Source of the DNA: Microtetraspora glauca
GTDB taxonomy: Bacteria; Actinomycetota; Actinomycetes; Streptomycetales; Streptomycetaceae
Assembly: GCA_000721275.1 (NCBI GenBank)
Contig: JOFO01000095.1
Span: 1 to 10,232 of the forward strand
Direction: 5' to 3'
DNA length: 10,232 nucleotides
Of the stretch, positions 1 to 5,371 are shown piece by piece (the first letter of the stretch is position 1; each line of letters begins with the position of its first letter). Under the pieces are notes generated by a model. That model did not search any database. It was given only the letters and a program-made list of their open reading frames with translations, and was not told the DNA's origin. The position numbers were made by a program, and so were the translations under genes.

Positions 1-155
1 CCGTCACCTCCGGTGCGGCCGGTGTCGGCGGGGGAGGCGGGGGAGGCGTGGGGGTGTGCGGGGCCGGGGTCCGACCGGAAGAGGTCGTCCATCGCTATGC
101 CGTCCGGGTGCCGGCGCACGCGGACGGGCAGGGCCCGTGGGGATGGCTCGGTCAT
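1..155 (-). CDS. 5' part of an unrecognised protein gene, cut by the window edge
   Basis: An ATG at 153-155 on the minus strand opens a frame of 51 codons that runs without a stop to the left edge. The residues begin MTEPSPRALPVRVRRHPDG and continue with MDDLFRSD and a Pro/Ala/His-rich stretch. Nearly all codons end in G or C, as in real genes of this genome. The leader sequence GAAAGGGCCTC gives an AAAGGG-type ribosome binding site a few bases before the ATG. No domain, signal peptide or membrane segment is visible in this short piece, and I do not recognise the family. It is divergent from the WGR gene, and two DosR-like palindromes lie about 90-120 bases upstream of its start, so it may be a target of a hypoxia or dormancy regulator (inference). 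Another minus-strand frame overlaps here, from a start near 189 to a stop at 4-6. It has less convincing codon use and no better claim. Confidence 0.55.
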   Translation of the reverse strand, partial: MTEPSPRALPVRVRRHPDGIAMDDLFRSDPGPAHPHASPASPADTGRTGGD

Positions 156-240
156 GAGGCCCTTTCGGCCGCACCGGAGGTGACGGCACGTCGGATGATC
201 TTCGTGCTCCATCGTCACAGGGGTGTATGTCCGGAATGCC

Positions 241-276
241 GGGACAATGGTCCTGAATCGCCGGGACCTTGGTCCC
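241..276. promoter_or_regulatory. Tandem DosR/DevR-like boxes
   Basis: Two similar palindromes lie in tandem: GGGACAATGGTCCT at 241-254 and GGGACCTTGGTCCC at 263-276. Both fit GGGAC-N4-GTCC, the core geometry of the mycobacterial DosR (DevR) box, and the second is a perfect inverted repeat. Their centres are 22 bp apart, about two helical turns, as in DosR-regulated promoters with paired sites. A degenerate third copy, GGGGTGTATGTCCG, can be read at 220-233 in the same phase. The sites sit in the divergent spacer, so either the gene starting at 155 (minus) or the WGR gene could be the target. Pattern and spacing are seen directly. The identity of the regulator is inferred from the known DosR motif and its actinobacterial homologues. 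Confidence 0.6.
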
Positions 277-301
277 CCGGCCACGGCTTCACCGGAGGCC
301 G

Positions 302-324
302 TTGTCAGTGGCGGCGCCTAACGT
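302..324 (+). promoter_or_regulatory. PafBC-type (RecA-independent) DNA-damage promoter of the WGR gene
   Basis: TTGTCAGTG at 302-310, eight bases, then TAACGT at 319-324 match exactly the RecA-NDp promoter described in mycobacteria (TTGTCRGTG-N8-TANNNT). That promoter depends on the PafBC activator and drives many DNA-repair genes without LexA. The -10 hexamer ends seven bases before the ATG at 332, so transcription should begin at or next to the A of the start codon, giving a leaderless mRNA. This explains the lack of a ribosome binding site before the gene. All fixed positions match, including the length of the spacer. Use by PafBC in this organism is inferred. Confidence 0.8.
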
Positions 325-331
325 TCGGATC

Positions 332-1774
332 ATGACGACGACCTATCTGGAGCTGTCGCAGGACGGCGGCGGTGCCCACAAGTTCTACGAAGTGACGGTC
401 GACGGACTGGAGGTGTCGGTCCGTTACGGCCGGATCGGCGCGGCCGGCCAGACCCAGCGCTCCGCCTTCGCGACCGCCGAGAAGGCGCGGGCCGCCGCGG
501 CGAAGAAGATCGGCGAGAAGGTCCGCAAGGGCTACGCGCCCGCGGTCCCCGGACAGCGCGCCGCCCGGCCGGTCACCCGCCGCGCGGTCAGCTCGGCGCC
601 CTCCACCGCCCGGGCCGTCGCCCCCGTCCTGTGGCGCTTCCGCACCGGCTCCGCCGCCTTCGGCATCCACGTCGACGAGGACCGGATCTGGGTGGGCAAC
701 CAGGCCGGCGACGTCTACACGCTGGCGCACGGCGGCGAGGTGCTGGCCCGGTTCAGCCTCCCCGACGGCGTGAAGTGCCTGGTCGCCGACGACTTCTGGA
801 TCTACGCCGGCTGCGACGACGGCAAGGTCTACGACCTCTCCTCCAAGCTGCCGTTCGCCGCCTACGACATCACCTCCGACGTCGACATCTTCTGGCTCGA
901 CATCCACGAGGGCGTCCTGGACGTCGCCGACCGCTCCGGCCGGCTCACCGTCATCGACCACGAGGACGAGCACCAGTGGGCGCGCTCCGGCCGCGGCGAG
1001 CACGCCTGGATGGTCCGGGCCGACGGCCGCGCCGTCTACTACGGCGACACCTCCGGCGTCACCGCCTACGCCGCCGACGGCACCGGCGAGCTGTGGCACA
1101 CCGGCACCGAGGGAGCGGTGCTCTTCGGCTGGCAGGAGGACGCCTCCGTGTACGCCGGCACCGGCCACCGCAAGGTGCAGCGGCTCGCCAAGCGCGACGG
1201 CCGCGTCGAGGCCGTCTACGGCTGCGACGCGGTCGTGTACTCCTGCGCCACCTCGCCCGGCGGCCGGTTCGTCTTCGCCGGCGACTCGTCCTCCTCCGTC
1301 TACTGCTTCGCCGAGGACGGCACCCGGCTCTGGAAGCTCGGCACCGGCGCCGGATCGGCGCTCTCCATGCAGTACCGCGACGAGCGGCTGTACCTGGTCA
1401 CCACCGACGGCTCGCTGGTCTGCGTCGACGCGAGCGAGGCGGCGATCGAGGCCGCCCAGCAGGGCAGCGTCCCCGTCGTCCGGGACGTCAAACTGGCCGC
1501 CGCGCTGCCCACGTACACCCCCGCCACCACCGCGTCCGCCGTCGCCTCGGTCGCGTCGGTGGCCGACGCCCCGGCCGGCTCCATCGTGGTCGAGTGCGCC
1601 CGGGAGGGCGGCCGGAGCCGGGTCCGGGTCGTCAGCCCCGGCTTCGAGCCGTCGTGGAACGTGCAGTTCCCCCGCGCCATCCGCGAACCCGGCGCCCGGT
1701 TCGTCGTCGAGGCCCTGCACCCCGCGGCCGGCGGCTTCTACCGGGTGCGCGGCGAGATCCGGCGGCTGCTGTGA
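332..1774 (+). CDS. WGR-domain and beta-propeller protein, probably DNA-damage inducible
   Basis: The protein has 480 residues. Residues 1-70 form a WGR domain: MTTTYLELSQ, then KFYEVTV, then VRYGRIG with Y32-G33-R34 in the signature place, then a basic Lys/Arg-rich helix. An Ala/Arg/Pro-rich linker (about 71-96) leads to a PQQ/WD-like beta-propeller (about 98-370). Its repeated blades show elements such as IWVGNQAGDVYTL, IYAGCDDGKVYDL, VYYGDTSGVTAYAADG and RFVFAGDSSSSVYCFAEDG. A second Ala/Val-rich linker (391-415) precedes a compact C-terminal module (416-480) with WNVQFPRAIREPGARF and GGFYRVRGEIRRLL, which I cannot name. WGR domains occur in PARPs and bind DNA ends or nucleic acid; propellers are usually interaction platforms. 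No catalytic motif is visible, so an adaptor or scaffold in DNA-damage handling is the best inference. The start at 332 fits the leaderless promoter and the WGR domain boundary. A frame reaching back to 269 would run through the promoter. The stop overlaps the next gene by four bases. Confidence 0.88.
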   Translation: MTTTYLELSQDGGGAHKFYEVTVDGLEVSVRYGRIGAAGQTQRSAFATAEKARAAAAKKIGEKVRKGYAPAVPGQRAARPVTRRAVSSAPSTARAVAPVLWRFRTGSAAFGIHVDEDRIWVGNQAGDVYTLAHGGEVLARFSLPDGVKCLVADDFWIYAGCDDGKVYDLSSKLPFAAYDITSDVDIFWLDIHEGVLDVADRSGRLTVIDHEDEHQWARSGRGEHAWMVRADGRAVYYGDTSGVTAYAADGTGELWHTGTEGAVLFGWQEDASVYAGTGHRKVQRLAKRDGRVEAVYGCDAVVYSCATSPGGRFVFAGDSSSSVYCFAEDGTRLWKLGTGAGSALSMQYRDERLYLVTTDGSLVCVDASEAAIEAAQQGSVPVVRDVKLAAALPTYTPATTASAVASVASVADAPAGSIVVECAREGGRSRVRVVSPGFEPSWNVQFPRAIREPGARFVVEALHPAAGGFYRVRGEIRRLL

Positions 1775-2271
1775 CCGCCGGCCCGGCCGGCGAGGGGGCG
1801 TTCGAGGCGGCGACCGGCGACGGACCGCCGCTCGCCGGCGATCCCGAGCAGCGCTCCCGCGAGGTCCGCTCCGCGCTCGAAGGACTCCGGCAGATCCGGC
1901 GGCTCACCGGCCCGCCGGGCGCCGCCGCCGAAGCCGTCCCCGCCCTCTGGGAGCGGCGCCGTCCGGTGCGCGCCGTGGCGCTCGCCCTGGAGGCGGGCGG
2001 GATCACCCCGTCGGCCGTGGACGCCGCCGGCGCGCGCGTCGCGACCGGCTACCGGGTGCGGGCGGGGGAGCGGCCCGCCACCGCCGTGGTCGAGTGGCTG
2101 GGACCGCCCGGCTCCGGGGCCGCGGGCCAGGAGACCGAGGCGCTCACCGCCTGTGCCGAGGTCCTGGGCCGGCTCGGCTGGGAGGCCCTGCTCTACAAGG
2201 GGCCGCGCGGGCGCCGCTTCCTGGAGGTGGAACCCGCCGCCGGAACGGCTGCCGGCCCGGGCCCGTCCTGA
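1771..2271 (+). CDS. Uncharacterised 166-residue protein coupled to the WGR gene
   Basis: The GTG start at 1771 overlaps the TGA of the WGR gene in a GTGA arrangement, which is typical of translational coupling. No strong ribosome binding site precedes it. The protein is soluble, with no signal peptide or membrane segment. Residues 1-25 look disordered (Gly/Ala/Pro-rich). Residues 26-46 (PEQRSREVRSALEGLRQIRR) read as a charged helix. Residues 52-76 form another helical stretch with ALWERRRPVRAVALALE. The rest alternates short strands and loops, with TAVVEWLGPP near 104-113 and LGRLGWEALLYKGPRGRRFLEV near 132-153, before a Gly/Pro tail. I do not recognise the family. Because it is co-translated with a WGR protein behind a DNA-damage-type promoter, it is probably a functional partner (inference). 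Confidence 0.75.
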   Translation: MTAGPAGEGAFEAATGDGPPLAGDPEQRSREVRSALEGLRQIRRLTGPPGAAAEAVPALWERRRPVRAVALALEAGGITPSAVDAAGARVATGYRVRAGERPATAVVEWLGPPGSGAAGQETEALTACAEVLGRLGWEALLYKGPRGRRFLEVEPAAGTAAGPGPS

Positions 2272-2291
2272 GCGGACGGACACCGGGCCGG
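2252..2291. terminator. Hairpin between convergent genes
   Basis: CCGGCCCGG (2252-2260) pairs with CCGGGCCGG (2283-2291), and CCGTCC (2263-2268) pairs with GGACGG (2274-2279). A small internal loop separates the two stems and the apical loop has five bases. This gives 15 paired bases, nearly all GC, across the stop codon of the 166-residue gene and just before the stop of the convergent DUF350 gene. No U-tract follows, as is common for terminators in high-GC actinobacteria. It may act in both directions. Confidence 0.55.
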
Positions 2292-2309
2292 GCGGAGCGG
2301 CGCGCGCGG

Positions 2310-2732
2310 TCAGGCGATCGAGGCGGACACGATCGCGGAGACGGCGATGTTGCAGGAGGCGGTCACCCACACCGCCGGGTGCGGCTCCGGGTCCACCAGC
2401 GTGGCGCCCAGCTTGCCCGGCGTCACCAGGTCCACCACCAGGAAGGCGACGGCCATCATGACCAGGCCGAGCAGACCGAACGCGGCCGTCGACACCAGGC
2501 CCTTGCCGAAGTTGTCGTAGGTGGTCCAGATCGACGTGAAGACGATCCCGCCGATGCCGAGCAGCGCGGAGCTGAGCAGGACGGCCGCGTTGCGGTTGCG
2601 GTCCTCCCATATCTGCCGGCCGAGCTTGCCGGGGGTCAGGATGTCCACCAGGACGATGCCGAGGATCAGCAGGACCACGCCGAGGGCGCCGTAGGCGGTG
2701 GCACGGCCGAGGCCGTTGACGATGTCGGTCAT
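2310..2732 (-). CDS. DUF350 family membrane protein with internal duplication
   Basis: The 140-residue protein has four predicted membrane helices, near residues 8-30, 48-70, 80-103 and 118-138. It consists of two copies of the DUF350 unit. Each copy has a helix ending in a conserved loop, VDILTPGKLG at 29-38 and VDLVTPGKLG at 100-109, followed by a short polar stretch and a second helix. DUF350 proteins are widespread inner-membrane proteins of unknown function, so no reaction can be assigned. The ATG at 2730-2732 is chosen because GGAG lies ten bases upstream and the family begins close to the first helix. A TTG at 2787-2789 would add 19 unlikely residues and would lie over the probable promoter. 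The gene has the same orientation as the HdeD gene upstream of it, but a strong hairpin lies between them, so it is probably transcribed on its own. Confidence 0.85.
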   Translation of the reverse strand: MTDIVNGLGRATAYGALGVVLLILGIVLVDILTPGKLGRQIWEDRNRNAAVLLSSALLGIGGIVFTSIWTTYDNFGKGLVSTAAFGLLGLVMMAVAFLVVDLVTPGKLGATLVDPEPHPAVWVTASCNIAVSAIVSASIA

Positions 2733-2756
2733 GGGAAGCCGGCTCCGGAGAGTGGT

Positions 2757-2785
2757 GATCGCGAGCGATCGACGGTCATGGACCG
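2757..2785. repeat. Two adjacent short palindromes in the DUF350 leader
   Basis: GATCGC-GA-GCGATC (2757-2770) is a perfect inverted repeat. It is followed directly by CGGTC-ATG-GACCG (2773-2785). Both lie between the possible -10 at 2790-2795 and the ribosome binding site. They could be operators or leader hairpins. There is no direct evidence of function. Confidence 0.4.
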
Positions 2786-2789
2786 GCAA

Positions 2790-2795
2790 AATCTA
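2790..2795 (-). promoter_or_regulatory. Possible -10 element of the DUF350 gene
   Basis: Read on the minus strand, TAGATT fits the TANNNT -10 pattern and stands out in GC-rich DNA. It would give a leader of about 50 bases before the ATG at 2732. No convincing -35 element is visible. The leader would contain the palindrome at 2757-2770. Confidence 0.3.
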
Positions 2796-2811
2796 GCGCA
2801 CGGATCACGCC

Positions 2812-2850
2812 GGTCCGCCGCCCGCCCGGAGATCGGGCGGACGGCGGACC
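2812..2850 (-). terminator. Terminator hairpin downstream of the HdeD gene
   Basis: A 16-base arm (2812-2827, beginning GGTCCGCCG) pairs with 2835-2850 (ending GGCGGACC) with one mismatch, around a seven-base loop. It begins 27 bases after the stop of the HdeD-family gene on the minus strand. A short T-run follows on that strand near 2788-2791. It should separate HdeD transcription from the DUF350 gene. Confidence 0.7.
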
Positions 2851-2876
2851 GGACGAGCGGGACCTCCCGGGGCGGA

Positions 2877-3500
2877 TCAGGCGCCCGGAGGCAGGTGCCG
2901 GGCCCGCGAGCGCACCTGGAGCGCGGTCACGATCTCCGCCGCGCCGACCGCGATCAGCCAGATCCCGCCCAGCAGCGTCAGCACCGCCACCGACTCCAGC
3001 GGCGACACGATCAGCACCACCCCGGCGACCGCGCTGACGGCGCCGAGGAACCCCTGCCACCCCCGGGCCGGCATCGCTGGGTCCGAGGCCGCCGCCACGG
3101 CCTGCGTGATGCCCCGGAACAGCCAGCCGATGCCGATCCACAGCGCCAGCAGCAGGATCGACTGCGTCGCGCCCCGGAAGCAGAACAGGCCCAGCAGGAT
3201 CGACAGGGCGCCGCTGATGAACGCCATTACGTGCAGCGCGGCCGTCGCGTGCGTACCGAACGCGGCGACCAGCTGCAGCACCCCGCTGACGAGCAGATAC
3301 AGCCCGAAGAGCACCCCCGCCGCCACCAGCGACGCCCCCGGCCACACCAGCACCAGCACTCCGAGGACCAGGGCCACCACCCCGGCGAGCAGCAGCGCCT
3401 GCCAGGCCGCCCCGGCGAGCATCGTCAGCGGCCCGGGCGGCACCTCGTGCTCCCCGGCCCTCCCGTGCTCCGCATGGGTCCTCTCATCGGTCCGCGCCAT
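2877..3500 (-). CDS. HdeD/DUF308 family membrane protein
   Basis: The 207-residue protein has a polar, cytoplasm-like N terminus (1-28) and six predicted membrane helices, near 34-53, 58-80, 89-107, 113-135, 148-166 and 170-192. The pattern of Gly-rich helices, with VWPGASL after the first helix and GLYLLVSGVLQL and GGIWLIAVGAAEIVTAL in later ones, is that of the HdeD/DUF308 family. The family name comes from an E. coli acid-resistance membrane protein. The molecular role is unknown, and acid resistance should not be assumed in an actinobacterium. The ATG at 3498-3500 is preceded by AAGGGAG about ten bases upstream. The gene is divergent from the DoxX gene. I see no clear promoter hexamers in the 177-base spacer. 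Confidence 0.85.
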   Translation of the reverse strand: MARTDERTHAEHGRAGEHEVPPGPLTMLAGAAWQALLLAGVVALVLGVLVLVWPGASLVAAGVLFGLYLLVSGVLQLVAAFGTHATAALHVMAFISGALSILLGLFCFRGATQSILLLALWIGIGWLFRGITQAVAAASDPAMPARGWQGFLGAVSAVAGVVLIVSPLESVAVLTLLGGIWLIAVGAAEIVTALQVRSRARHLPPGA

Positions 3501-3549
3501 GAGGTCCGTTCTCCCTTCCTGAGCCGGCCGTGCCGGACACCCCAGTCAA

Positions 3550-3576
3550 GCAACGCCCGGCAAACGCCGCAAAACG
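3550..3576. repeat. Phased GCAA-type short repeats in the hdeD-doxX spacer
   Basis: GCAACGCCCG (3550), GCAAACGCCG (3560) and GCAAAACG (3569) follow one another at roughly 10-bp steps. The spacing puts the A-runs on one face of the helix. This is the only A-rich patch in the divergent spacer 3501-3677. It could be a regulator site or a bend. It is short enough to be chance. Confidence 0.3.
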
Positions 3577-3677
3577 TGACACGGACGGAGCATCAGGGCG
3601 GTCTTCCGGGCGGCGGAGACCCGCTCGCGCGCCGACAGTGGAGGCGTACGCGTCCCCTCCCGCACCTGGAGAACGTC

Positions 3678-4253
3678 ATGGCCCACCCCAACCGACGCGA
3701 CCTCGGGCTGCTCGTGCTGCGGGTCGGCACCGGCGCCGTGCTCGCCGCGCACGGCACCCAGAAGCTCCTCGGCTGGTTCGGCGGCGGAGGGATCGAGGGC
3801 ACCACCCACGCGATGGAGGCCATGGGCTTCCGCCCCGGCCGCCAGTCCGCCGTCGCCGCGGGCCTCGGCGAGGCCGGCGGCGGCGCGCTGCTCGCCCTCG
3901 GGCTCGCCACCCCCGCCGCCGGCGCGGCGGCCGCCGGCGCCATGGCGGGCGCCGTCTCCGTGCACGCCCCGGCCGGCTTCTTCGCCCAGGGCGGCGGCTA
4001 CGAGTACCCGGCCTTCCTCGGCTTCACCGCCGCCGCCATCGGCATCACCGGCCCCGGCCGCTATTCCCTCGACCACGTCACCGGGCACGTCCTCGACCGG
4101 CCCTGGGTGGTGGCCACCGCCTTCCTCGGCGCCGCGCTCGCCGCCGCGGCCGTCGTCGGCCGCCGCGCGCAGGGCCAGGCCGCCACGGCCGCCGCCACCG
4201 AGGCCGACCTGGCCCCCGAGGGCGACGGCACCGCGGAACCCGACGCCCACTGA
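3678..4253 (+). CDS. DoxX family membrane protein
   Basis: The protein has 191 residues. After a short polar start, the first helix (about 10-27) ends in the DoxX-type motif HGTQKLLGWFGGGG (25-38). Further hydrophobic segments lie near 57-77, 80-98, 110-125 and 142-161, and the tail (162-191) is hydrophilic and Ala/Glu/Asp-rich. DoxX proteins are four-helix membrane proteins; in mycobacteria a member takes part in a membrane oxidoreductase complex linked to thiol and oxidative stress. The role of this copy is unknown. The ATG at 3678 is supported by GGAG eight bases upstream and by the family N terminus; the open frame further upstream has no DoxX-like sequence. A palindromic hairpin follows the stop, so it probably ends its own transcript before opcA. 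Confidence 0.87.
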   Translation: MAHPNRRDLGLLVLRVGTGAVLAAHGTQKLLGWFGGGGIEGTTHAMEAMGFRPGRQSAVAAGLGEAGGGALLALGLATPAAGAAAAGAMAGAVSVHAPAGFFAQGGGYEYPAFLGFTAAAIGITGPGRYSLDHVTGHVLDRPWVVATAFLGAALAAAAVVGRRAQGQAATAAATEADLAPEGDGTAEPDAH

Positions 4254-4260
4254 CTGCCGC

Positions 4261-4297
4261 ACGCCCCCACCGGCGCACGCGCGCGCGTGCGGGGCGT
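4261..4297 (+). terminator. Palindromic hairpin after the DoxX gene
   Basis: CGCACGCGCGCGCGTGCG at 4274-4291 is a perfect 18-bp palindrome. Outside it, ACGCCCC (4261-4267) can pair with GGGGCGT (4291-4297, sharing one base with the palindrome). It begins eight bases after the DoxX stop and ends before a possible promoter for opcA, so a terminator role is plausible. The inner palindrome has no natural loop, so a hairpin would lose a few central pairs. An operator is the alternative. Confidence 0.45.
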
Positions 4298-4303
4298 TAG
4301 GCT
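4298..4303 (+). promoter_or_regulatory. Possible -10 element of opcA
   Basis: TAGGCT fits TANNNT and lies 30 bases before the opcA ATG, just after the hairpin at 4261-4297. The upstream 18 bases are alternating GC with no recognisable -35. If used, the leader would be about 24 bases and would contain the purine-rich GAGGAAGGGA (4311-4320). Confidence 0.3.
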
Positions 4304-4333
4304 CGCCGCAGAGGAAGGGACGGGCTCCGGGCA

Positions 4334-5251
4334 ATGAAGATCGATCTCACGGACACCAACTCCAGCGCGGTCAACAAGGCGATCCTGGAGGGCCGCAGGG
4401 CCGTCGGCACCCCCGCCGTCGGCGTCGTCCTCACCCTGGTGATCGTCACCGACGAGGAGAACGCCTACGACGCCGTGCGCGCCGCCAACGAGGCGTCGAA
4501 GGAACACCCCTCGCGCACCCTCGTGGTCATCCGCCGCCGGGCGCTCTCCCCGCGCGAGCGCCAGGTCACCCGGCTCGACGCCGAGGTCCGCGTCGGCTCC
4601 GACGCCGGCTCCGGCGAGACGGTGATGCTGCGCCTGCACGGCGAACTCGGCGCCCGCGCCGACTCCGTGGTGCTGCCGCTGCTGCTGCCGGACGCCCCCG
4701 CCGTCGTGTGGTGGCCGGTGGACGCGCCCGCCGTCCCCGCCAAGGACCCGCTCGGCGCCCTCGCCCAGCGCCGCATCACCGACGCGTACGCCGTCGAGGA
4801 CCCGCTCGGCGCGCTGGCCGCCCGCGCCGCCGCGTACGCCCCTGGCGACACCGACCTCGCCTGGACCCGGCTCACGCCCTGGCGCTCCATGCTGGCCGCC
4901 GCCCTCGACCAGGCCGGGACGGACGTCGTCTCCGCCGCGGTGGAGGCCGAGGAGGACAACCCCAGCGCCGAACTCCTGGCCCGCTGGTTCGAGGTCCGCC
5001 TCGGCGTCCCGGTCGAACGGATCGTCTCCGAGGGCCCCGTCGTCACCGCCGTCCGGATGGGCACCCCCCAGGGCGAGATCCGCATCGACCGCCCCGAGGG
5101 CCCGGTCGCCCACCTCGCCATCCCCGGCCAGCCGAGCCGCGTCATGGCGCTCAAGGTCCGCACCACCGCCGAGCTGATCGCCGAGGAACTCCGCCACCTC
5201 GACCCCGACGACGCCTACGCGGCGGCCCTGGAAGGCCGCCCCCGCCGCTGA
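4334..5251 (+). CDS. opcA: Glucose-6-phosphate dehydrogenase assembly protein OpcA, orphan copy
   Basis: The 305-residue protein matches the OpcA family along its whole length. Landmarks are MKIDLTDTNSSAVNKAI at the N terminus, VGTPAVGVVLTLVIVTDEENAYDA (24-47), HPSRTLVV (58-65), SVVLPLLLPDAPAVVWWPVD (111-130), KDPLGALAQRR (137-147), GDTDLAWTRLTPWRSML (171-187) and ELIAEELRHLDPDDAYAAAL near the end. OpcA is a cytoplasmic factor needed for assembly or activity of actinobacterial and cyanobacterial G6PDH, the NADPH-forming entry to the oxidative pentose phosphate pathway. It is normally encoded between zwf and pgl (devB). Here the neighbours are a DoxX gene and a protease, so this may be a second copy outside the main cluster. 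The purine-rich stretch GAGGAAGGGA ends 13 bases before the ATG, rather far for a binding site, but the family N terminus fixes this start. Confidence 0.92.
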   Translation: MKIDLTDTNSSAVNKAILEGRRAVGTPAVGVVLTLVIVTDEENAYDAVRAANEASKEHPSRTLVVIRRRALSPRERQVTRLDAEVRVGSDAGSGETVMLRLHGELGARADSVVLPLLLPDAPAVVWWPVDAPAVPAKDPLGALAQRRITDAYAVEDPLGALAARAAAYAPGDTDLAWTRLTPWRSMLAAALDQAGTDVVSAAVEAEEDNPSAELLARWFEVRLGVPVERIVSEGPVVTAVRMGTPQGEIRIDRPEGPVAHLAIPGQPSRVMALKVRTTAELIAEELRHLDPDDAYAAALEGRPRR

Positions 5252-5276
5252 ACACCGCATCCCCGTCACGGTGTTC
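5250..5276 (+). terminator. Small hairpin at the opcA stop codon
   Basis: GAACACCG (5250-5257) and CGGTGTTC (5269-5276) form a perfect 8-bp stem with an 11-base loop. It starts within the opcA TGA. It is weaker than the 19-bp hairpin downstream and may assist termination or protect the mRNA 3' end. Confidence 0.4.
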
Positions 5277-5315
5277 GGGCCACGAGGCTCCCGGACCGGC
5301 GTACCGGCGCACAGA

Positions 5316-5358
5316 CCGCGGCGCCACCCGCCCCCGGCAGGGGCGGGTGGCGCCGCGG
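5316..5358. terminator. Strong bidirectional terminator between opcA and the protease gene
   Basis: A perfect 19-bp inverted repeat (arms 5316-5334 and 5340-5358, starting CCGCGGCGCC) surrounds a five-base loop, CGGCA. It lies between two convergent stop codons, 65 bases after opcA and 14 bases after the protease stop on the other strand. It is the longest perfect hairpin found in the window. Confidence 0.85.
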
Positions 5359-5371
5359 GCTTCCCCCGTGG

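Noticed and set aside
305..1720. Long minus-strand open frame opposite the WGR gene
   Set aside because: Long antisense frames are expected in high-GC DNA. The peptide is Gly/Ala/Asp-rich and of low complexity, and it would run over the promoter of the real gene.
631..1770. Long open frame on the plus strand running through the WGR gene and joining the 166-residue frame
   Set aside because: Its translation over 631-1770 is an Arg-rich shadow of the WGR frame with no recognisable family. Only the part from GTG 1771 has coding character.
3527..3576. SigB-like promoter (GTTT ... GGGTGT) upstream of the HdeD gene on the minus strand
   Set aside because: The spacing between GTTT and GGGTGT is about 19 bases, beyond the 14-16 expected, and the -10 deviates from GGGTAT/C.
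2094..3677. Extended plus-strand frame in front of the DoxX gene
   Set aside because: It crosses the reverse complement of the DUF350 and HdeD genes and gives Arg/Gln/His-rich shadow sequence. The DoxX family starts at 3678 with its own ribosome binding site.
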